Shown: positions 52,594 to 62,129, counted from the stretch's first letter. The stretch: 64,000 bases of DNA from CADEED01 sp036677145 (GCA_036677145.1 JAKFFF010000010.1:32904-96903), one strand, 5' to 3'. A program made the numbers and translations. Notes: a model not told the origin generated them from the letters alone.

Positions 52594-55449
52594 ATGTACG
52601 CCAAGGACTATCACGACAAGGGAACGCCGGCCGCGACGGGTGCGCCGGTCACGCTCGACATCGATGGCGCCACGGTGACCGTGCCGGCCGGTACGTCGAT
52701 CATGCGCGCCGCGGCGCTGGCGGACTGCAACGTTCCGAAGTTATGCGCCACCGACACTCTCAAGGCATTCGGTTCGTGCCGCGTGTGCCTGGTCGAGATC
52801 GAAGGGCGCAAAGGATTCCCGGCCTCGTGCACCACAGAAGTCGCGGCGGGCATGAAAGTGCGCACGAAAAGCGACGCGCTGACGAAACTGCGCAAGAGCG
52901 TGCTCGAGCTGTATGTCAGCGAACACCCGATGGGCAGCTGTCCGGATTCCAGCCGCTGCGAACTCGAACATCTGGCGCATGAACACGGCATCGGCCAGTC
53001 GCCGTATGCGGACGCGTCCACGGCGCGTCACGTCCACACGCCGAAGCCCGAGGATCACAGCAATCCTTATTTCCGCTTCGACAACGACCTGTGCATCGTC
53101 TGCTCGCGCTGCGTGCGCGCCTGCGAGGACACGCAGGGAACGTTCGCATTGACCATCGAAGGCCGCGGACTTAAGTCACGCGTGGTCGCGTCCGAAGCCG
53201 CAACCTTTCTCGATTCCGAATGCGTGTCCTGCGGCGCCTGCGTCGAGGCCTGCCCGACCGGCGCGCTCATGGAAAAAAGCGTCATCACCGCGGGTCTGCC
53301 GCAGCAGGCCATCACGACCACGTGTGCCTACTGCGGCGTCGGCTGTTCGCTGGTCGCGGAAGTGACGGATGGCGCGGTGGCGCGCATGGTGCCGAACCGC
53401 GATGGCCGCGCGAACCAGGGCCACGCCTGCGTGAAGGGTCGCTTCGCCTACGGTTATGCGACGCACGAAGATCGCGTGATCAAGCCGATGATCCGCAAGC
53501 ACATCAGCGACGAATGGCGCGAGGTGAGCTGGGATGAGGCACTCAACTACGCCGCCTCCGAGTTCAAGCGCATCCAGGCGAAATATGGCCGTGACTCCAT
53601 CGGCGGCATCACCTCGTCTCGCTGCACGAACGAGGAAACCTTCCTGGTGCAGAAACTCGTGCGCGCCGCTTTCGGCACCAACAACGTCGACACCTGCGCG
53701 CGCGTCTGTCACTCGCCCACGGGCTACGGTCTCAAACACACGCTGGGTGAATCGGCCGGCACGCAGGAATTCGTCTCGGTACAACACGCCGACGTGATCA
53801 TGGTCATCGGCGCGAGCCCGACCGAAGCGCACCCGGTGTTCGCCTCGCAGATGAAGCGCCGGCTGCGGCAGGGAGCCCGCCTCATCGTGGTCGACCCGCG
53901 CGAGATTCCGCTCGTGAGGTCGGCGCACGTCGAGGCCGACTATCACCTGCGGCTGACGCCGGGAACGAATGTCGCGGTGATCAATGCGCTTGCGCACGTG
54001 GTCGTCACCGAAGGGCTGACGAAGGATGACTACATCGCGGAGCGCTGCGAGCGGGAGTCGTACGAGAAGTGGAAGAAGTTCGTCTCCGATCCGGTGAACT
54101 CGCCCGAGGCCATGGAAAAGGTGACCGGCGTGCCGGCGGCGCTCCTGCGCGGCGCGGCGCGGCTCTACGGCGGCGGCCCGAACAGCGCTATCTACTACGG
54201 CCTCGGCGTCACCGAGCACAGCCAGGGTTCGACCATGGTCATGGGCATCGCGAACCTCGCGATGGCCACGGGCAATCTCGGCCGCGAGGGTGTGGGTGTC
54301 TCGCCGCTGCGCGGCCAGAACAACGTGCAGGGCTCGTGCGACATGGGCTCCTTCCCGCACGAGTTCTCGGGTTACCGCCACGTCTCGGACGACGCGACCC
54401 GCGCGCTGTTCGAATCGATGTGGAACGTGCAGCTCGGCAACGAACCGGGTCTGCGCATCCCCAACATGTTCGAAGCGGCGCTCGACGGCAGCTTCAAGGG
54501 CATGTACATCCAGGGCGAGGACCTGGCGCAGTCCGATCCGAACACCTCGCATGTGACCGCGGCGCTGTCGGCGCTCGAATGCCTGGTCATCCAGGACATC
54601 TTCCACAACGAAACCGCGCGTTTTGCGCACGTGTTCCTGCCGGGGTCTTCATTCCTCGAAAAGGACGGCACGTTCACCAATGCCGAGCGCCGCATATCCC
54701 GCGTGCGCAAGGTCATCGAACCGCTCGCGGGGCTGGCCGACTGGGAGGTCACGGTGCGCCTGTCGAATGCCCTCGGGTATCCCATGGAGTATTCGCACCC
54801 CTCCGAGATCATGGACGAGATCGCGGCGCTGACGCCCACCTTCACCGGGGTGAGTTACGAGAAGATAGACGAGCTCGGTTCGATCCAGTGGCCCTGCAAC
54901 GACCAGGCGCCGCTCGGCACGCCGACGATGCACGTCGGGAAGTTCGTCCGCGGCAAGGGAAAGTTCTACGTCACGGCTTACGTGCCGACCAACGAACGCA
55001 CTTCGTCGAAATATCCGCTGCTGCTGACGACGGGTCGCGTGCTGACGCAATACAACGTGGGCGCGCAAACGCGCCGCACCGCGAATCTCGCATGGCATAA
55101 CGAGGACCGTCTCGAGCTGCATCCCCACGATGCCGAAGCGCGCGGCATCGAACACGGTGATTGGGTCGGGGTCACGAGCCGCGCGGGCGACACTGTGTTG
55201 CGCGTGGAGATCACCGATCGCGTGGCGCCGGGTGTGGTGTACACGACGTTCCATTTCCCCGAGTCGGGCGCGAACCTGATCACCACCGAGAACTCCGATT
55301 GGGCGACGAATTGCCCCGAATACAAGGTGACCGCGGTGCAGGTCGTGAAGGTCGCGCAGCCCGCGGCCTGGCAGTTGCGCCGGCAGGCGCAGCTCCCGGC
55401 GTCGCCCACGCGCCGCAGACGGTCCGAAGAGACGCCGGTTGGCGGATAA
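52594..55449 (+). CDS. fdsA: NAD-dependent formate dehydrogenase, alpha (molybdenum) subunit
   Basis: The 951-residue catalytic subunit that oxidises formate to CO2 at a bis-MGD molybdenum or tungsten centre. Domains in order: N-terminal [2Fe-2S] (LCATDTLKAFGSCRVCLVEI), the NuoG-like His/Cys cluster region (GSCPDSSRCELEHLAHEHG), ferredoxin-type clusters (CIVCSRCVRAC; CVSCGACVEACPTGA), the [4Fe-4S] CAYCGVGC and the molybdopterin domain. The metal ligand is Cys372 (ARVCHSPTGYG) where Sec enzymes have U. It follows fdsB by 15 nt with a weak Shine-Dalgarno. The C-terminus is Arg-rich. Confidence 0.96.
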   Translation: MYAKDYHDKGTPAATGAPVTLDIDGATVTVPAGTSIMRAAALADCNVPKLCATDTLKAFGSCRVCLVEIEGRKGFPASCTTEVAAGMKVRTKSDALTKLRKSVLELYVSEHPMGSCPDSSRCELEHLAHEHGIGQSPYADASTARHVHTPKPEDHSNPYFRFDNDLCIVCSRCVRACEDTQGTFALTIEGRGLKSRVVASEAATFLDSECVSCGACVEACPTGALMEKSVITAGLPQQAITTTCAYCGVGCSLVAEVTDGAVARMVPNRDGRANQGHACVKGRFAYGYATHEDRVIKPMIRKHISDEWREVSWDEALNYAASEFKRIQAKYGRDSIGGITSSRCTNEETFLVQKLVRAAFGTNNVDTCARVCHSPTGYGLKHTLGESAGTQEFVSVQHADVIMVIGASPTEAHPVFASQMKRRLRQGARLIVVDPREIPLVRSAHVEADYHLRLTPGTNVAVINALAHVVVTEGLTKDDYIAERCERESYEKWKKFVSDPVNSPEAMEKVTGVPAALLRGAARLYGGGPNSAIYYGLGVTEHSQGSTMVMGIANLAMATGNLGREGVGVSPLRGQNNVQGSCDMGSFPHEFSGYRHVSDDATRALFESMWNVQLGNEPGLRIPNMFEAALDGSFKGMYIQGEDLAQSDPNTSHVTAALSALECLVIQDIFHNETARFAHVFLPGSSFLEKDGTFTNAERRISRVRKVIEPLAGLADWEVTVRLSNALGYPMEYSHPSEIMDEIAALTPTFTGVSYEKIDELGSIQWPCNDQAPLGTPTMHVGKFVRGKGKFYVTAYVPTNERTSSKYPLLLTTGRVLTQYNVGAQTRRTANLAWHNEDRLELHPHDAEARGIEHGDWVGVTSRAGDTVLRVEITDRVAPGVVYTTFHFPESGANLITTENSDWATNCPEYKVTAVQVVKVAQPAAWQLRRQAQLPASPTRRRRSEETPVGG

Positions 55450-55451
55450 CG

Positions 55452-55682
55452 ATGGACGTCGAACGACTGGTCGCCATGGCGAATGACATCGCCGCCTTTT
55501 TCGATTCCGACGCCGACAAGGCCGCGGCCGTCGAGGGCGTTCGCTTTCATATGTCACGTTTCTGGGAGCCACGCATGCGCCGCGAAATCATCGCGCACGT
55601 GGCTGGTGGCGGTGCGGGTCTCGCACCCACGGCCCGTTCGGCGGTCGAGTTGCTGGCTAATAGCCCAAATCAATCAAAGTGA
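55452..55682 (+). CDS. fdsD: Formate dehydrogenase delta subunit
   Basis: A 76-residue protein of the FdsD family, needed for assembly or stability of the Fds enzyme. Recognised by MANDIAAFFDSDADKAAAVEG and the MSRFWEPRMRREI helix. It starts 2 nt after the fdsA stop and is followed after 49 nt by metF. Confidence 0.9.
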   Translation: MDVERLVAMANDIAAFFDSDADKAAAVEGVRFHMSRFWEPRMRREIIAHVAGGGAGLAPTARSAVELLANSPNQSK

Positions 55683-55731
55683 GGCTGCGTGCACTCACAA
55701 GCGCGGACGACGCCGTGACAGTATTGACCAC

Positions 55732-56616
55732 ATGAGTGCAAGTCTCGCGGCGAAGATCGCCGCCCAGCAATTCGTCGTCACCGGTGAGCTCACGCCCCCG
55801 AAGGGAACGGATCTTTCGAAACTGTTCGCGACCGCGGAGCTGCTGCGCGGCTCGGTCGACGCGATCAACATCACCGAGTCGCCGCGCGCGCGCATGGCCA
55901 TGGATCCACGTGCGGTCGCCAAGCTGCTGCTCGATCGCGGCATCGAGTCGGTGGTGCAGGTGACCAGCCGAGACCGCAATCGCATCGCCGTGCAGTCGGA
56001 CCTGCTCGGCGCCGCGGCGCTGGGCCTGCGTAATTTTGTCTTCATGGGCGGCGATTCGCCGGCCGGCGGAGATCATCCGGACGCGAAGCCGGTGTTCGAC
56101 CTGACGGCCTCCGGATTGTTAGCCGCGGCCCAGGCACTGCGCGGCGGCCACGACGCGGCGGGCAATGCGCTCGCGGGGACGCCGGATCTGTTCCTCGGCG
56201 CCACGGCGAATCCGGGCGCCAGGAACTTCGAAGCCGAGGTCGAAAACACCCGCCGGAAGATCGACGCCGGCGCGAAGATGCTGCAGACGCAGGCGATCTA
56301 TCACGTCGATCAGCTCGAGCGTTTCATGAATGCCGTGAAGCCCGATGGCGTTGCGATGCTCGCCGGCATCATCCCGCTCAAATCTGAAAAGAGCGGACCG
56401 TGGCTCAACGCAAACCTGCCGGGCGTCGTCGTTCCTCAGGACATGCTGGCTTCGATGGAAGAGGCCGCGAGCGCCGGCAAGGCGCGCGAACGGGGCATCG
56501 AGTTGGCCGCGCAGGTGGTGCGCGAGATGAAGGGTATCTGCCAGGGCGTACACATCATGGCCATCGGCTGGGAAGCCGAAGTCCCACAGATCCTGAAAGC
56601 CGCCGGCGTACGCTGA
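55732..56616 (+). CDS. 5,10-methylenetetrahydrofolate reductase family protein
   Basis: A 294-residue MetF-family flavoprotein barrel. Seen: N-terminal FVVTGELTPPKG with the catalytic Glu, INITESPRARMAMD, FVFMGGDSPAGGDHP, a TQAIYHVDQLERF region (the TQxxF position) and AGIIPLKSE. It differs from housekeeping MetF in the TGELTPPKG start, a form common in C1 catabolic clusters. Next to the formate dehydrogenase and folD, running it toward methylene-THF would feed methyl groups into oxidation. It is convergent with the glutaredoxin gene (3 nt between stops). Confidence 0.85.
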   Translation: MSASLAAKIAAQQFVVTGELTPPKGTDLSKLFATAELLRGSVDAINITESPRARMAMDPRAVAKLLLDRGIESVVQVTSRDRNRIAVQSDLLGAAALGLRNFVFMGGDSPAGGDHPDAKPVFDLTASGLLAAAQALRGGHDAAGNALAGTPDLFLGATANPGARNFEAEVENTRRKIDAGAKMLQTQAIYHVDQLERFMNAVKPDGVAMLAGIIPLKSEKSGPWLNANLPGVVVPQDMLASMEEAASAGKARERGIELAAQVVREMKGICQGVHIMAIGWEAEVPQILKAAGVR

Positions 56617-56619
56617 CGC

Positions 56620-56952
56620 TCAGGAACCGCCGCGCAGCTTCTCGAAGCGTTCGACGTTCCAGCCCCGCATCGGCTCACCGTGGACGAAGAAGTACGGGAC
56701 ACCGTTGCCGCCGCGTTCGCGGTATTCATCTTTCATGTCCGCGTCGTATTCGATGTCCTTCTGCACGTATTCGATGTCGTGTTTGTCCATGTAGGCAATG
56801 GCCATCTTGCAGTAGCCACACTGCGGCGTCGTATAGATCTCGATGTCCGGGAATTCGGCGACCCGCGCCTCGAACGCCTGGTGCGCGGAGTAGCGCTGCC
56901 AGCCGAAATACAGCCCGGCGCAGACGAAGGCGATCTTGATGAGGCGGCCCAT
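56620..56952 (-). CDS. Membrane-anchored glutaredoxin-like protein
   Basis: A 110-residue protein with one N-terminal transmembrane helix (KIAFVCAGLYFGW) and a glutaredoxin/thioredoxin fold. The redox motif is Cys45-Gly-Tyr-Cys48 (TPQCGYCKM), and the cis-Pro is in GVPYFF. Orientation across the membrane is not clear. It probably reduces disulfides or glutathionylated partners. No functional tie to the neighbours is visible. Confidence 0.85.
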   Translation of the reverse strand: MGRLIKIAFVCAGLYFGWQRYSAHQAFEARVAEFPDIEIYTTPQCGYCKMAIAYMDKHDIEYVQKDIEYDADMKDEYRERGGNGVPYFFVHGEPMRGWNVERFEKLRGGS

Positions 56953-57037
56953 GCCGCCGTTTTAACGACCCAGGCCGGGAAATTCCGTGACGAGCCTCTC
57001 GTAGTTAGAGCCAGGTCCGGAAGTTAGAGGCCGGCCG

Positions 57038-57364
57038 CTAAAGAATGTCGTCTTCGCCCGGGACGCCGCCTTCGTCTTCCCAGCGATTCACTTCCCAGAC
57101 TTCCTCGCGGCTGAATTTCAGGCGCACACCGGCGCCGCCGCCGTTTTCCGCGATGAACACCACGCCCGCCGCTTCGAGCGCCGCGCGCAGGCGGCGCCGC
57201 GTGGTTTCGTCCGGGGATCGAAAGCGTTTCTCGAAGTCGGCGATGGTCTGCGCGTCGATCGAGGCCGTCTGGGAAAGCTGCGCCTGCGACCATTCGATGA
57301 GAGCGCGCGCGGCGCGGCATTGTGAAGCCGTGAGCGCGGTGGGGGTTGGAACAGCGGTGTTCAT
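57038..57364 (-). CDS. Small XRE-type helix-turn-helix protein
   Basis: A 108-residue protein. A helix-turn-helix of the phage-repressor type spans about residues 13-65 (CRAARALIEWSQAQLSQTAS, then IDAQTIADFEKRF), followed by VVFIAENGGGAGVRLKF, a tail seen in many small XRE proteins. The start ATG 57364 removes an implausible upstream extension. It is divergent from the coiled-coil membrane protein. It may be a local or free-standing regulator; no toxin partner is visible. Confidence 0.75.
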   Translation of the reverse strand: MNTAVPTPTALTASQCRAARALIEWSQAQLSQTASIDAQTIADFEKRFRSPDETTRRRLRAALEAAGVVFIAENGGGAGVRLKFSREEVWEVNRWEDEGGVPGEDDIL

Positions 57365-57471
57365 GGCGACGAGCGTACTACGCGCCACCGCCGTATCAAA
57401 CGGCCGGTCGAGCGATAGTGACGGGCAGCCGATTGGGTTATAACCGGAGCGTCGAATCAAAGGAGACGTTC

Positions 57472-57828
57472 ATGCCTGTTCCATGGATCGTGGTTGGCGG
57501 CATGGTGCTGAGCAATCTCGACAAGATCATGGCGGCGGTGAAGCCCGCGTTCACACGCAAGCCCATCGAGGCGCCCCCGAGCCAGGTCGAGCTGGTGAGT
57601 CAGACCACGCTGCTCAATCAGCAGATCGCCGAGCTGCAGGCCGCGTCCCTGGCGAATGCCGAGCAGATCCGCGGACTCGCGGCGCAACTCAAGGATGTCG
57701 TGGCGGCACTAGATCAATACTCCGCCGCCGCGGCCGCGCACCGCATCCTCACGCGACGCCTTTCGTACGCGGCGCTGGGTCTCTCGATCATTGCGCTGAC
57801 CGTCGTGACCGTGATCGCGGTGCGCTGA
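57472..57828 (+). CDS. Hypothetical coiled-coil protein with C-terminal membrane anchor
   Basis: A 118-residue protein I do not recognise. It has a central helix with heptad-like spacing (LVSQTTLLNQQIAELQAASL; about 43-90) and a C-terminal transmembrane segment (ALGLSIIALTVVTVIAV). AAGGAGACGTTC gives a strong ribosome site for ATG 57472. A tail-anchored or inner-membrane scaffold role is possible; nothing nearby indicates function. Confidence 0.65.
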   Translation: MPVPWIVVGGMVLSNLDKIMAAVKPAFTRKPIEAPPSQVELVSQTTLLNQQIAELQAASLANAEQIRGLAAQLKDVVAALDQYSAAAAAHRILTRRLSYAALGLSIIALTVVTVIAVR

Positions 57829-57991
57829 CCGCCGGAACGATTCGGACGGCGCCGGGTGGCTGGCATACCCGGAACCCGCATTCGAGCGCAATTCCGCTGC
57901 GGTGGAGAGCCAGTTCGCCCACGGTTGAACCACGCCGGGGGCGACCGCCAGAATCAATGACCTTCAACGCGGTACGGCTGGGGAGCATCCG

Positions 57992-58486
57992 ATGACAGAT
58001 CCGACACCGAAAACCCCGCCGGCGGCGCCCCCGCTCGAATACGCGCTGACGATTTCCATCAATCTCGGCAAGGCGTACTGGGTGCGGCCGACGCAATACG
58101 GCTCGGAGCGGGCCGCGGTCTATCTAGTCGACGGCATCGTGAGCGGGCCGGAAATCAACGGCATCGTGATCCCAGGCAGCGGCGGCGACTTCCCGTGGAC
58201 GCGGCCCGATGGCGTCATCGATTTCGACGCACGCTACATGCTGCAGACCGACGACGGCGCCAACATCTACCTGCAGAATCGCGGATACCGCTGGGGCAGG
58301 ACGCCCGAAGTCACCGCGAAGATGGCGCGGCGCGAGCCGGTCGCGGAGGACGAGTACTACATGCGCGCGTCGCCGAAGTTCGAGGCCCCGGCCGGCAAAT
58401 ACGACTGGCTCAATCGATACGTCTTCATCGGGCGGGCTGAGAAGACACCCACGGCGAACCGGATTCACTACTTCAAGGTTCTCTAG
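57992..58486 (+). CDS. DUF3237 protein, copy 1 (candidate PhcF/PhcG-type decarboxylase)
   Basis: A 164-residue cytosolic protein of the DUF3237 family. Conserved features shared with copy 2 at 61646 are DGIVSGPEINGIVIPGSGGD, PDGVIDFDARYMLQTDDGA, IYLQNRGY and a C-terminal YDWLNRYVFIG. A GGGGAGCATCC ribosome site precedes ATG 57992. It leads an operon with an aldehyde dehydrogenase, two GMC oxidoreductases and the second DUF3237 gene. As I recall, DUF3237 proteins decarboxylate the phenylcoumaran intermediate in Sphingobium SYK-6; that reaction here is inference. Confidence 0.8.
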   Translation: MTDPTPKTPPAAPPLEYALTISINLGKAYWVRPTQYGSERAAVYLVDGIVSGPEINGIVIPGSGGDFPWTRPDGVIDFDARYMLQTDDGANIYLQNRGYRWGRTPEVTAKMARREPVAEDEYYMRASPKFEAPAGKYDWLNRYVFIGRAEKTPTANRIHYFKVL

Positions 58487-58511
58487 TCATTCCCAAGGCA
58501 AGGTTCTTCGA

Positions 58512-60017
58512 ATGAACGCACCCGCGCCTTTCATCAGCGATGCCGCCCGCGCCCGCGCGGCGAGTTTCACGGCAAAGCCGCGTGAGCTGTACATCGGCGG
58601 CAAGTGGCAGGCCGCGCAATCGGGCGAAACCTTCGAGGTGATCGACCCGGCCAGCGCGCAAGTGTTCGCGCGGGCCGCGGCCGGCGGCGCGGCGGACATC
58701 GACGCGGCAGTGAAGGCCGCGCGGCGCGCATTCGAATCGCCGCCCTGGGCCACGATGACACCGGCGCAGCGCGCTCGGCTGCTGCTCAAACTCGCGGATC
58801 TCATCGAAGCGAACGGCGAGGAAATCGCGCTGCTCGAAACTCTCGACAACGGCATGCCGTTTCGCATGGCGAAATTCGGCGGCGTGTCCGGCGCCGCGGA
58901 GAGTCTGCGTTATCACGCCGGCTGGGCGACGAAGCTGCACGGCGCCACCGTGAACCTGAGCATGCCGGGCGAGTGGCATGCGTTCACGCTGCGCGAACCG
59001 GTGGGCGTGGTCGGGCAGATCGTGCCGTGGAATTTTCCGTTCGTGATGGGCGTGGCCAAGATCGCACCGGCGCTCGCGGTGGGATGCACCGTGGTGCTCA
59101 AACCCGCCGAGCAGACCCCGCTGACGACCATCCGTCTCGGCGAACTCGTCGCCGAGGCGGGGTTTCCGGAGGGAGTGGTCAACATCGTGACCGGCTTTGG
59201 CGAAATCGCCGGCCGCGCCCTGGTTGCCCACCCGGACGTGAACAAGATCGCGTTCACCGGCTCGACGAGCGTGGGCCGCGAAATCCTCAAGAGCTGCGCG
59301 GGAAATTTCAAACGAGTCACGCTCGAACTGGGCGGAAAGTCACCGGTGATCATTTTCCCCGACGCGGCGCTCGAGCCGGCCACAGAAGTCGCGGCCCGCG
59401 GCATCTTCATGAACACGGGCCAGGTATGCGCGGCGGGCTCGAGATTGTTCGTTCACGAGAAGGTGTTCGACGGCGTCGTCGAAGGGATCGTCGCGCGGGC
59501 GAAGAAACTCACGCTGGGCGCGGGTACGGAGCCCACCACGGATATCGGACCAGTAGTGTCCGAAGAGCAGCGCAGGCGGGTGCTCGGCTACATCGAGTCT
59601 GGCAAGAGCGACGGCGCGCGTGTTCTCGCCGGCGGCGGTGCGGTGTCGCGCGCGGGTTATTTCGTCGAGCCCACCGTGCTCACGGACACCACGAGCAACA
59701 TGAAAGTCGTGCGCGAGGAAATCTTCGGGCCCGTGTTGTGCGCGATGAAATTCAGCGACACGGATCTGGATGCGGTTGCGCGTTTGGCCAATGACACCGA
59801 CTACGGTCTCGCGGCGAGCATCTGGACGCGCGACATCTCCACCGCGCACAAGCTCGCGAAGAAAATCCGCGCGGGATCGGTGCGCATCAACACCGCGGGC
59901 ACGGTGGATCCGGCCATGCCGCTCGGCGGCTACAAGCAATCCGGCTGGGGCCGCGAGAACGGCCGCGAGGGCACCGAGATCTACACGGAAGTGAAGTCGG
60001 TGACGGTAGGGTTGTAA
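58512..60017 (+). CDS. NAD(P)-dependent aldehyde dehydrogenase
   Basis: A 501-residue aldehyde dehydrogenase superfamily enzyme oxidising an aldehyde to its acid. Cofactor and active-site motifs are complete: PWNFPFVM, KPAEQTPLT, FTGSTSVG, catalytic Glu272 (LELGGKSP) and Cys306 (NTGQVCAAG). It is 25 nt after the first DUF3237 gene and 6 nt before a GMC oxidoreductase, so it is expected to oxidise the aldehyde that the GMC enzyme makes from a primary alcohol. Length and motifs fit the betaine/phenylacetaldehyde-like group. Confidence 0.93.
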   Translation: MNAPAPFISDAARARAASFTAKPRELYIGGKWQAAQSGETFEVIDPASAQVFARAAAGGAADIDAAVKAARRAFESPPWATMTPAQRARLLLKLADLIEANGEEIALLETLDNGMPFRMAKFGGVSGAAESLRYHAGWATKLHGATVNLSMPGEWHAFTLREPVGVVGQIVPWNFPFVMGVAKIAPALAVGCTVVLKPAEQTPLTTIRLGELVAEAGFPEGVVNIVTGFGEIAGRALVAHPDVNKIAFTGSTSVGREILKSCAGNFKRVTLELGGKSPVIIFPDAALEPATEVAARGIFMNTGQVCAAGSRLFVHEKVFDGVVEGIVARAKKLTLGAGTEPTTDIGPVVSEEQRRRVLGYIESGKSDGARVLAGGGAVSRAGYFVEPTVLTDTTSNMKVVREEIFGPVLCAMKFSDTDLDAVARLANDTDYGLAASIWTRDISTAHKLAKKIRAGSVRINTAGTVDPAMPLGGYKQSGWGRENGREGTEIYTEVKSVTVGL

Positions 60018-60023
60018 GGCGCC

Positions 60024-61649
60024 TTGGACTACGACTACATCATCGTCGGAGCCGGTGCCGCGGGTTGCGTGCTCGCGAACCGGCTGTCCGAAGATCCCGG
60101 CATTCGCGTGTTGCTGGTGGAAGCGGGTGGCAGCGACGACCGGTTCCTGATCCGCATGCCGCTCGGCTTCCTGCGCGCGTTCCGCGATCCGACGATCACC
60201 TGGGGTTATACCAGCGAGCCGGAGCCGAATCTCAACGGCCGGGTGCTCGCGGCGACGCGCGGCCGCGTGCTTGGCGGATCCTCGTCGATCAACGGCATGT
60301 TCTTCATGCGCGGCCATTCGGCCGACTTCGATGGCTGGCGCGAGCTCGGCGCGGCGGGTTGGGGCTTTGCCGACGTATTGCCGTATTTCAAGAAGCTCGA
60401 GTCGAGCTGGCGTGGCGCCAGCCCATTCCACGGCGCGGACGGCCCGATGCCGATCGCGCCCATCGACACGGCCAAACTACTGCACGAACCTTTGATGCGC
60501 GCCGCCGCGCCGGCCGGTTTCTGGACCAGCGAGGACCTGCACGGAAAACTCCAGGAGGGGTTCGCCCGCGGCGAGATAACCGTGGATGCGCGCGGCCGGC
60601 GCGCCAATGCCGCGCGCGCCTATCTGCATCCCGTGCGCCATCGAGCGAATCTCGAGGTCTTGCAGGGCGCGCTGACCACCCGTGTGCTCATCGCGAATCA
60701 TCGGGCGGCGGGAATCGAGCTGATACGCGGCAACGAGACTCGCCAGGTGTTCGCGGGGCGCGAAGTGATTCTTTCGGGCGGCACGTTCAATTCCGCGCAA
60801 CTCCTGCTGCTGTCGGGATTCGGCCCGGCCGATGAATTGCGCGCGCTGGGCATCCGCGTGCGAGGTGACTTGCCGGGCGTCGGCCGCAACCTGTCCGAGC
60901 ACCTGCGCGCCGGCCTGCAGTTCGCGACGCGCGAACCCGTGACCTTCCTGCGCGAACTGCGCGCGGACCGGGTGGCGTTTTCGTTGCTGCGCTGGATGAT
61001 GTTCGGCACCGGTGTGTTCGCGACGCAGATCAACAGCTGCAACGTCGTCATCCGCACCGATCCCGCGCTCGCGCAGCCCGACATCCAGTTGATGTGCAAT
61101 CCGGTGCGCATGGACGCGAAGGTGTGGTGGCCGCTGGTGAGCCGCAAGCAATCGCACCTGATCACCAGTGACGCGGTGCTGCTGCATCCGGAATCGCGCG
61201 GCCGTGTGTCGCTGCGTTCGGCGGATCCACGCGCGAATCCGCGTATCGAATACAACTGCCTCAGCGATGCTCAAGATCTCGCGACGTTGCGGCGCGGGCT
61301 GCGCGTGGCGCGGCACATCTATTCCTGCGCGCCGCAGTCCGGCCTGATCGCCGCGGAAGTCGCGCCCGGTCCGGCGGTGCGAAGCGACGCGGAGCTCGAC
61401 GCGTATATCCGCGCCACCGCCGGGGTGACGCAGCATCCGGTGGGCACCTGTTCGATGGCCGCCGGGCCCATGCGCGTCGTCGACGAGCAATTGCGTGTCC
61501 GCGGCGTCGAGGGTTTGCGCGTGGCCGATGCTTCCGTGATGCCCACGGTGCCGGGCGGCAATACGTACGGCGCGGTTCTCATGGTGGCCGAACGCGCGGC
61601 CGATCTCATCCGCGGACGGACGCTGCCGCCGCAAACGGAGCTGGCATGA
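60024..61649 (+). CDS. GMC family FAD-dependent oxidoreductase, copy 1
   Basis: A 541-residue glucose-methanol-choline oxidoreductase that oxidises an alcohol to an aldehyde. The FAD-binding GAGAAGCVLANRLSED is at the N-terminus, GRVLGGSSSINGM around 90, and the catalytic pair is His471 (QHPVGTC) and Asn513 (GGNTYG). The start is TTG 60024 with TAAGGCGCC before it, 6 nt after the aldehyde dehydrogenase stop. It is coupled to the second DUF3237 gene by an ATGA overlap. PhcC/PhcD-type oxidation of a lignin dimer side chain is a candidate role; choline dehydrogenase is unlikely from context. Confidence 0.92.
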   Translation: MDYDYIIVGAGAAGCVLANRLSEDPGIRVLLVEAGGSDDRFLIRMPLGFLRAFRDPTITWGYTSEPEPNLNGRVLAATRGRVLGGSSSINGMFFMRGHSADFDGWRELGAAGWGFADVLPYFKKLESSWRGASPFHGADGPMPIAPIDTAKLLHEPLMRAAAPAGFWTSEDLHGKLQEGFARGEITVDARGRRANAARAYLHPVRHRANLEVLQGALTTRVLIANHRAAGIELIRGNETRQVFAGREVILSGGTFNSAQLLLLSGFGPADELRALGIRVRGDLPGVGRNLSEHLRAGLQFATREPVTFLRELRADRVAFSLLRWMMFGTGVFATQINSCNVVIRTDPALAQPDIQLMCNPVRMDAKVWWPLVSRKQSHLITSDAVLLHPESRGRVSLRSADPRANPRIEYNCLSDAQDLATLRRGLRVARHIYSCAPQSGLIAAEVAPGPAVRSDAELDAYIRATAGVTQHPVGTCSMAAGPMRVVDEQLRVRGVEGLRVADASVMPTVPGGNTYGAVLMVAERAADLIRGRTLPPQTELA

Positions 61650-62122
61650 CCCTCGACACAAACCCGCCCGAATCGCTCGCAAGTTTCGAGGTGAAACTCA
61701 TACACGCCTTCGACGTGCGCATGAATTTCCACAAACGGGTGATCTTCGGCCCGGTGTCCGGTGGCGCCCGCCAGGGATACGTGGCGCTCAAGGACGGCAT
61801 CGTGCGTGGTCCGAAACTCAACGGCCGGCTCATCGACGGCAGCGGCGCCGACTTCGGCGTGGTTCGCACGGATGGCGTGGTCGAGTCCAACGCTCATTAC
61901 ATGATGGAAGCCGACGACGGCACGCCTATCTACATCCAGAACCGCGGTTACATCTACAACACGCAGCCGGATGCGCCGGGGCCGGCGTATTTCCGCTGCA
62001 CGCCGTATTTCCGCGCGCCCGTCGGCAAACACGACTGGCTCAATCGCACCGTGATCGTCGGCGGCGGCGAGCGCCACCACGATCCGGACTACACGATCTT
62101 CCGTTACTACACGGTGGAGTAA
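61646..62122 (+). CDS. DUF3237 protein, copy 2 (candidate PhcF/PhcG-type decarboxylase)
   Basis: A 158-residue homologue of the protein at 57992. The same blocks occur in the same order: DGIVRGPKLNGRLIDGSGAD, TDGVVESNAHYMMEADDGT, IYIQNRGYIY and HDWLNRTVIVGGGE, with clear divergence between them. It overlaps the first GMC gene by 4 nt and precedes the second by 7 nt. Two divergent copies paired with two GMC enzymes would fit enantiomer-specific steps on a chiral substrate. Confidence 0.8.
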   Translation: MTLDTNPPESLASFEVKLIHAFDVRMNFHKRVIFGPVSGGARQGYVALKDGIVRGPKLNGRLIDGSGADFGVVRTDGVVESNAHYMMEADDGTPIYIQNRGYIYNTQPDAPGPAYFRCTPYFRAPVGKHDWLNRTVIVGGGERHHDPDYTIFRYYTVE

Positions 62123-62129
62123 CGCGGCG

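Noticed and set aside
53695..53709. Possible selenocysteine in the formate dehydrogenase alpha subunit
   Set aside because: The metal-ligand codon is TGT (Cys372) and no in-frame TGA is present.
57038..57828. HTH protein and divergent coiled-coil membrane protein as a toxin-antitoxin pair
   Set aside because: They are divergent rather than co-transcribed, and no toxin-family feature is visible.
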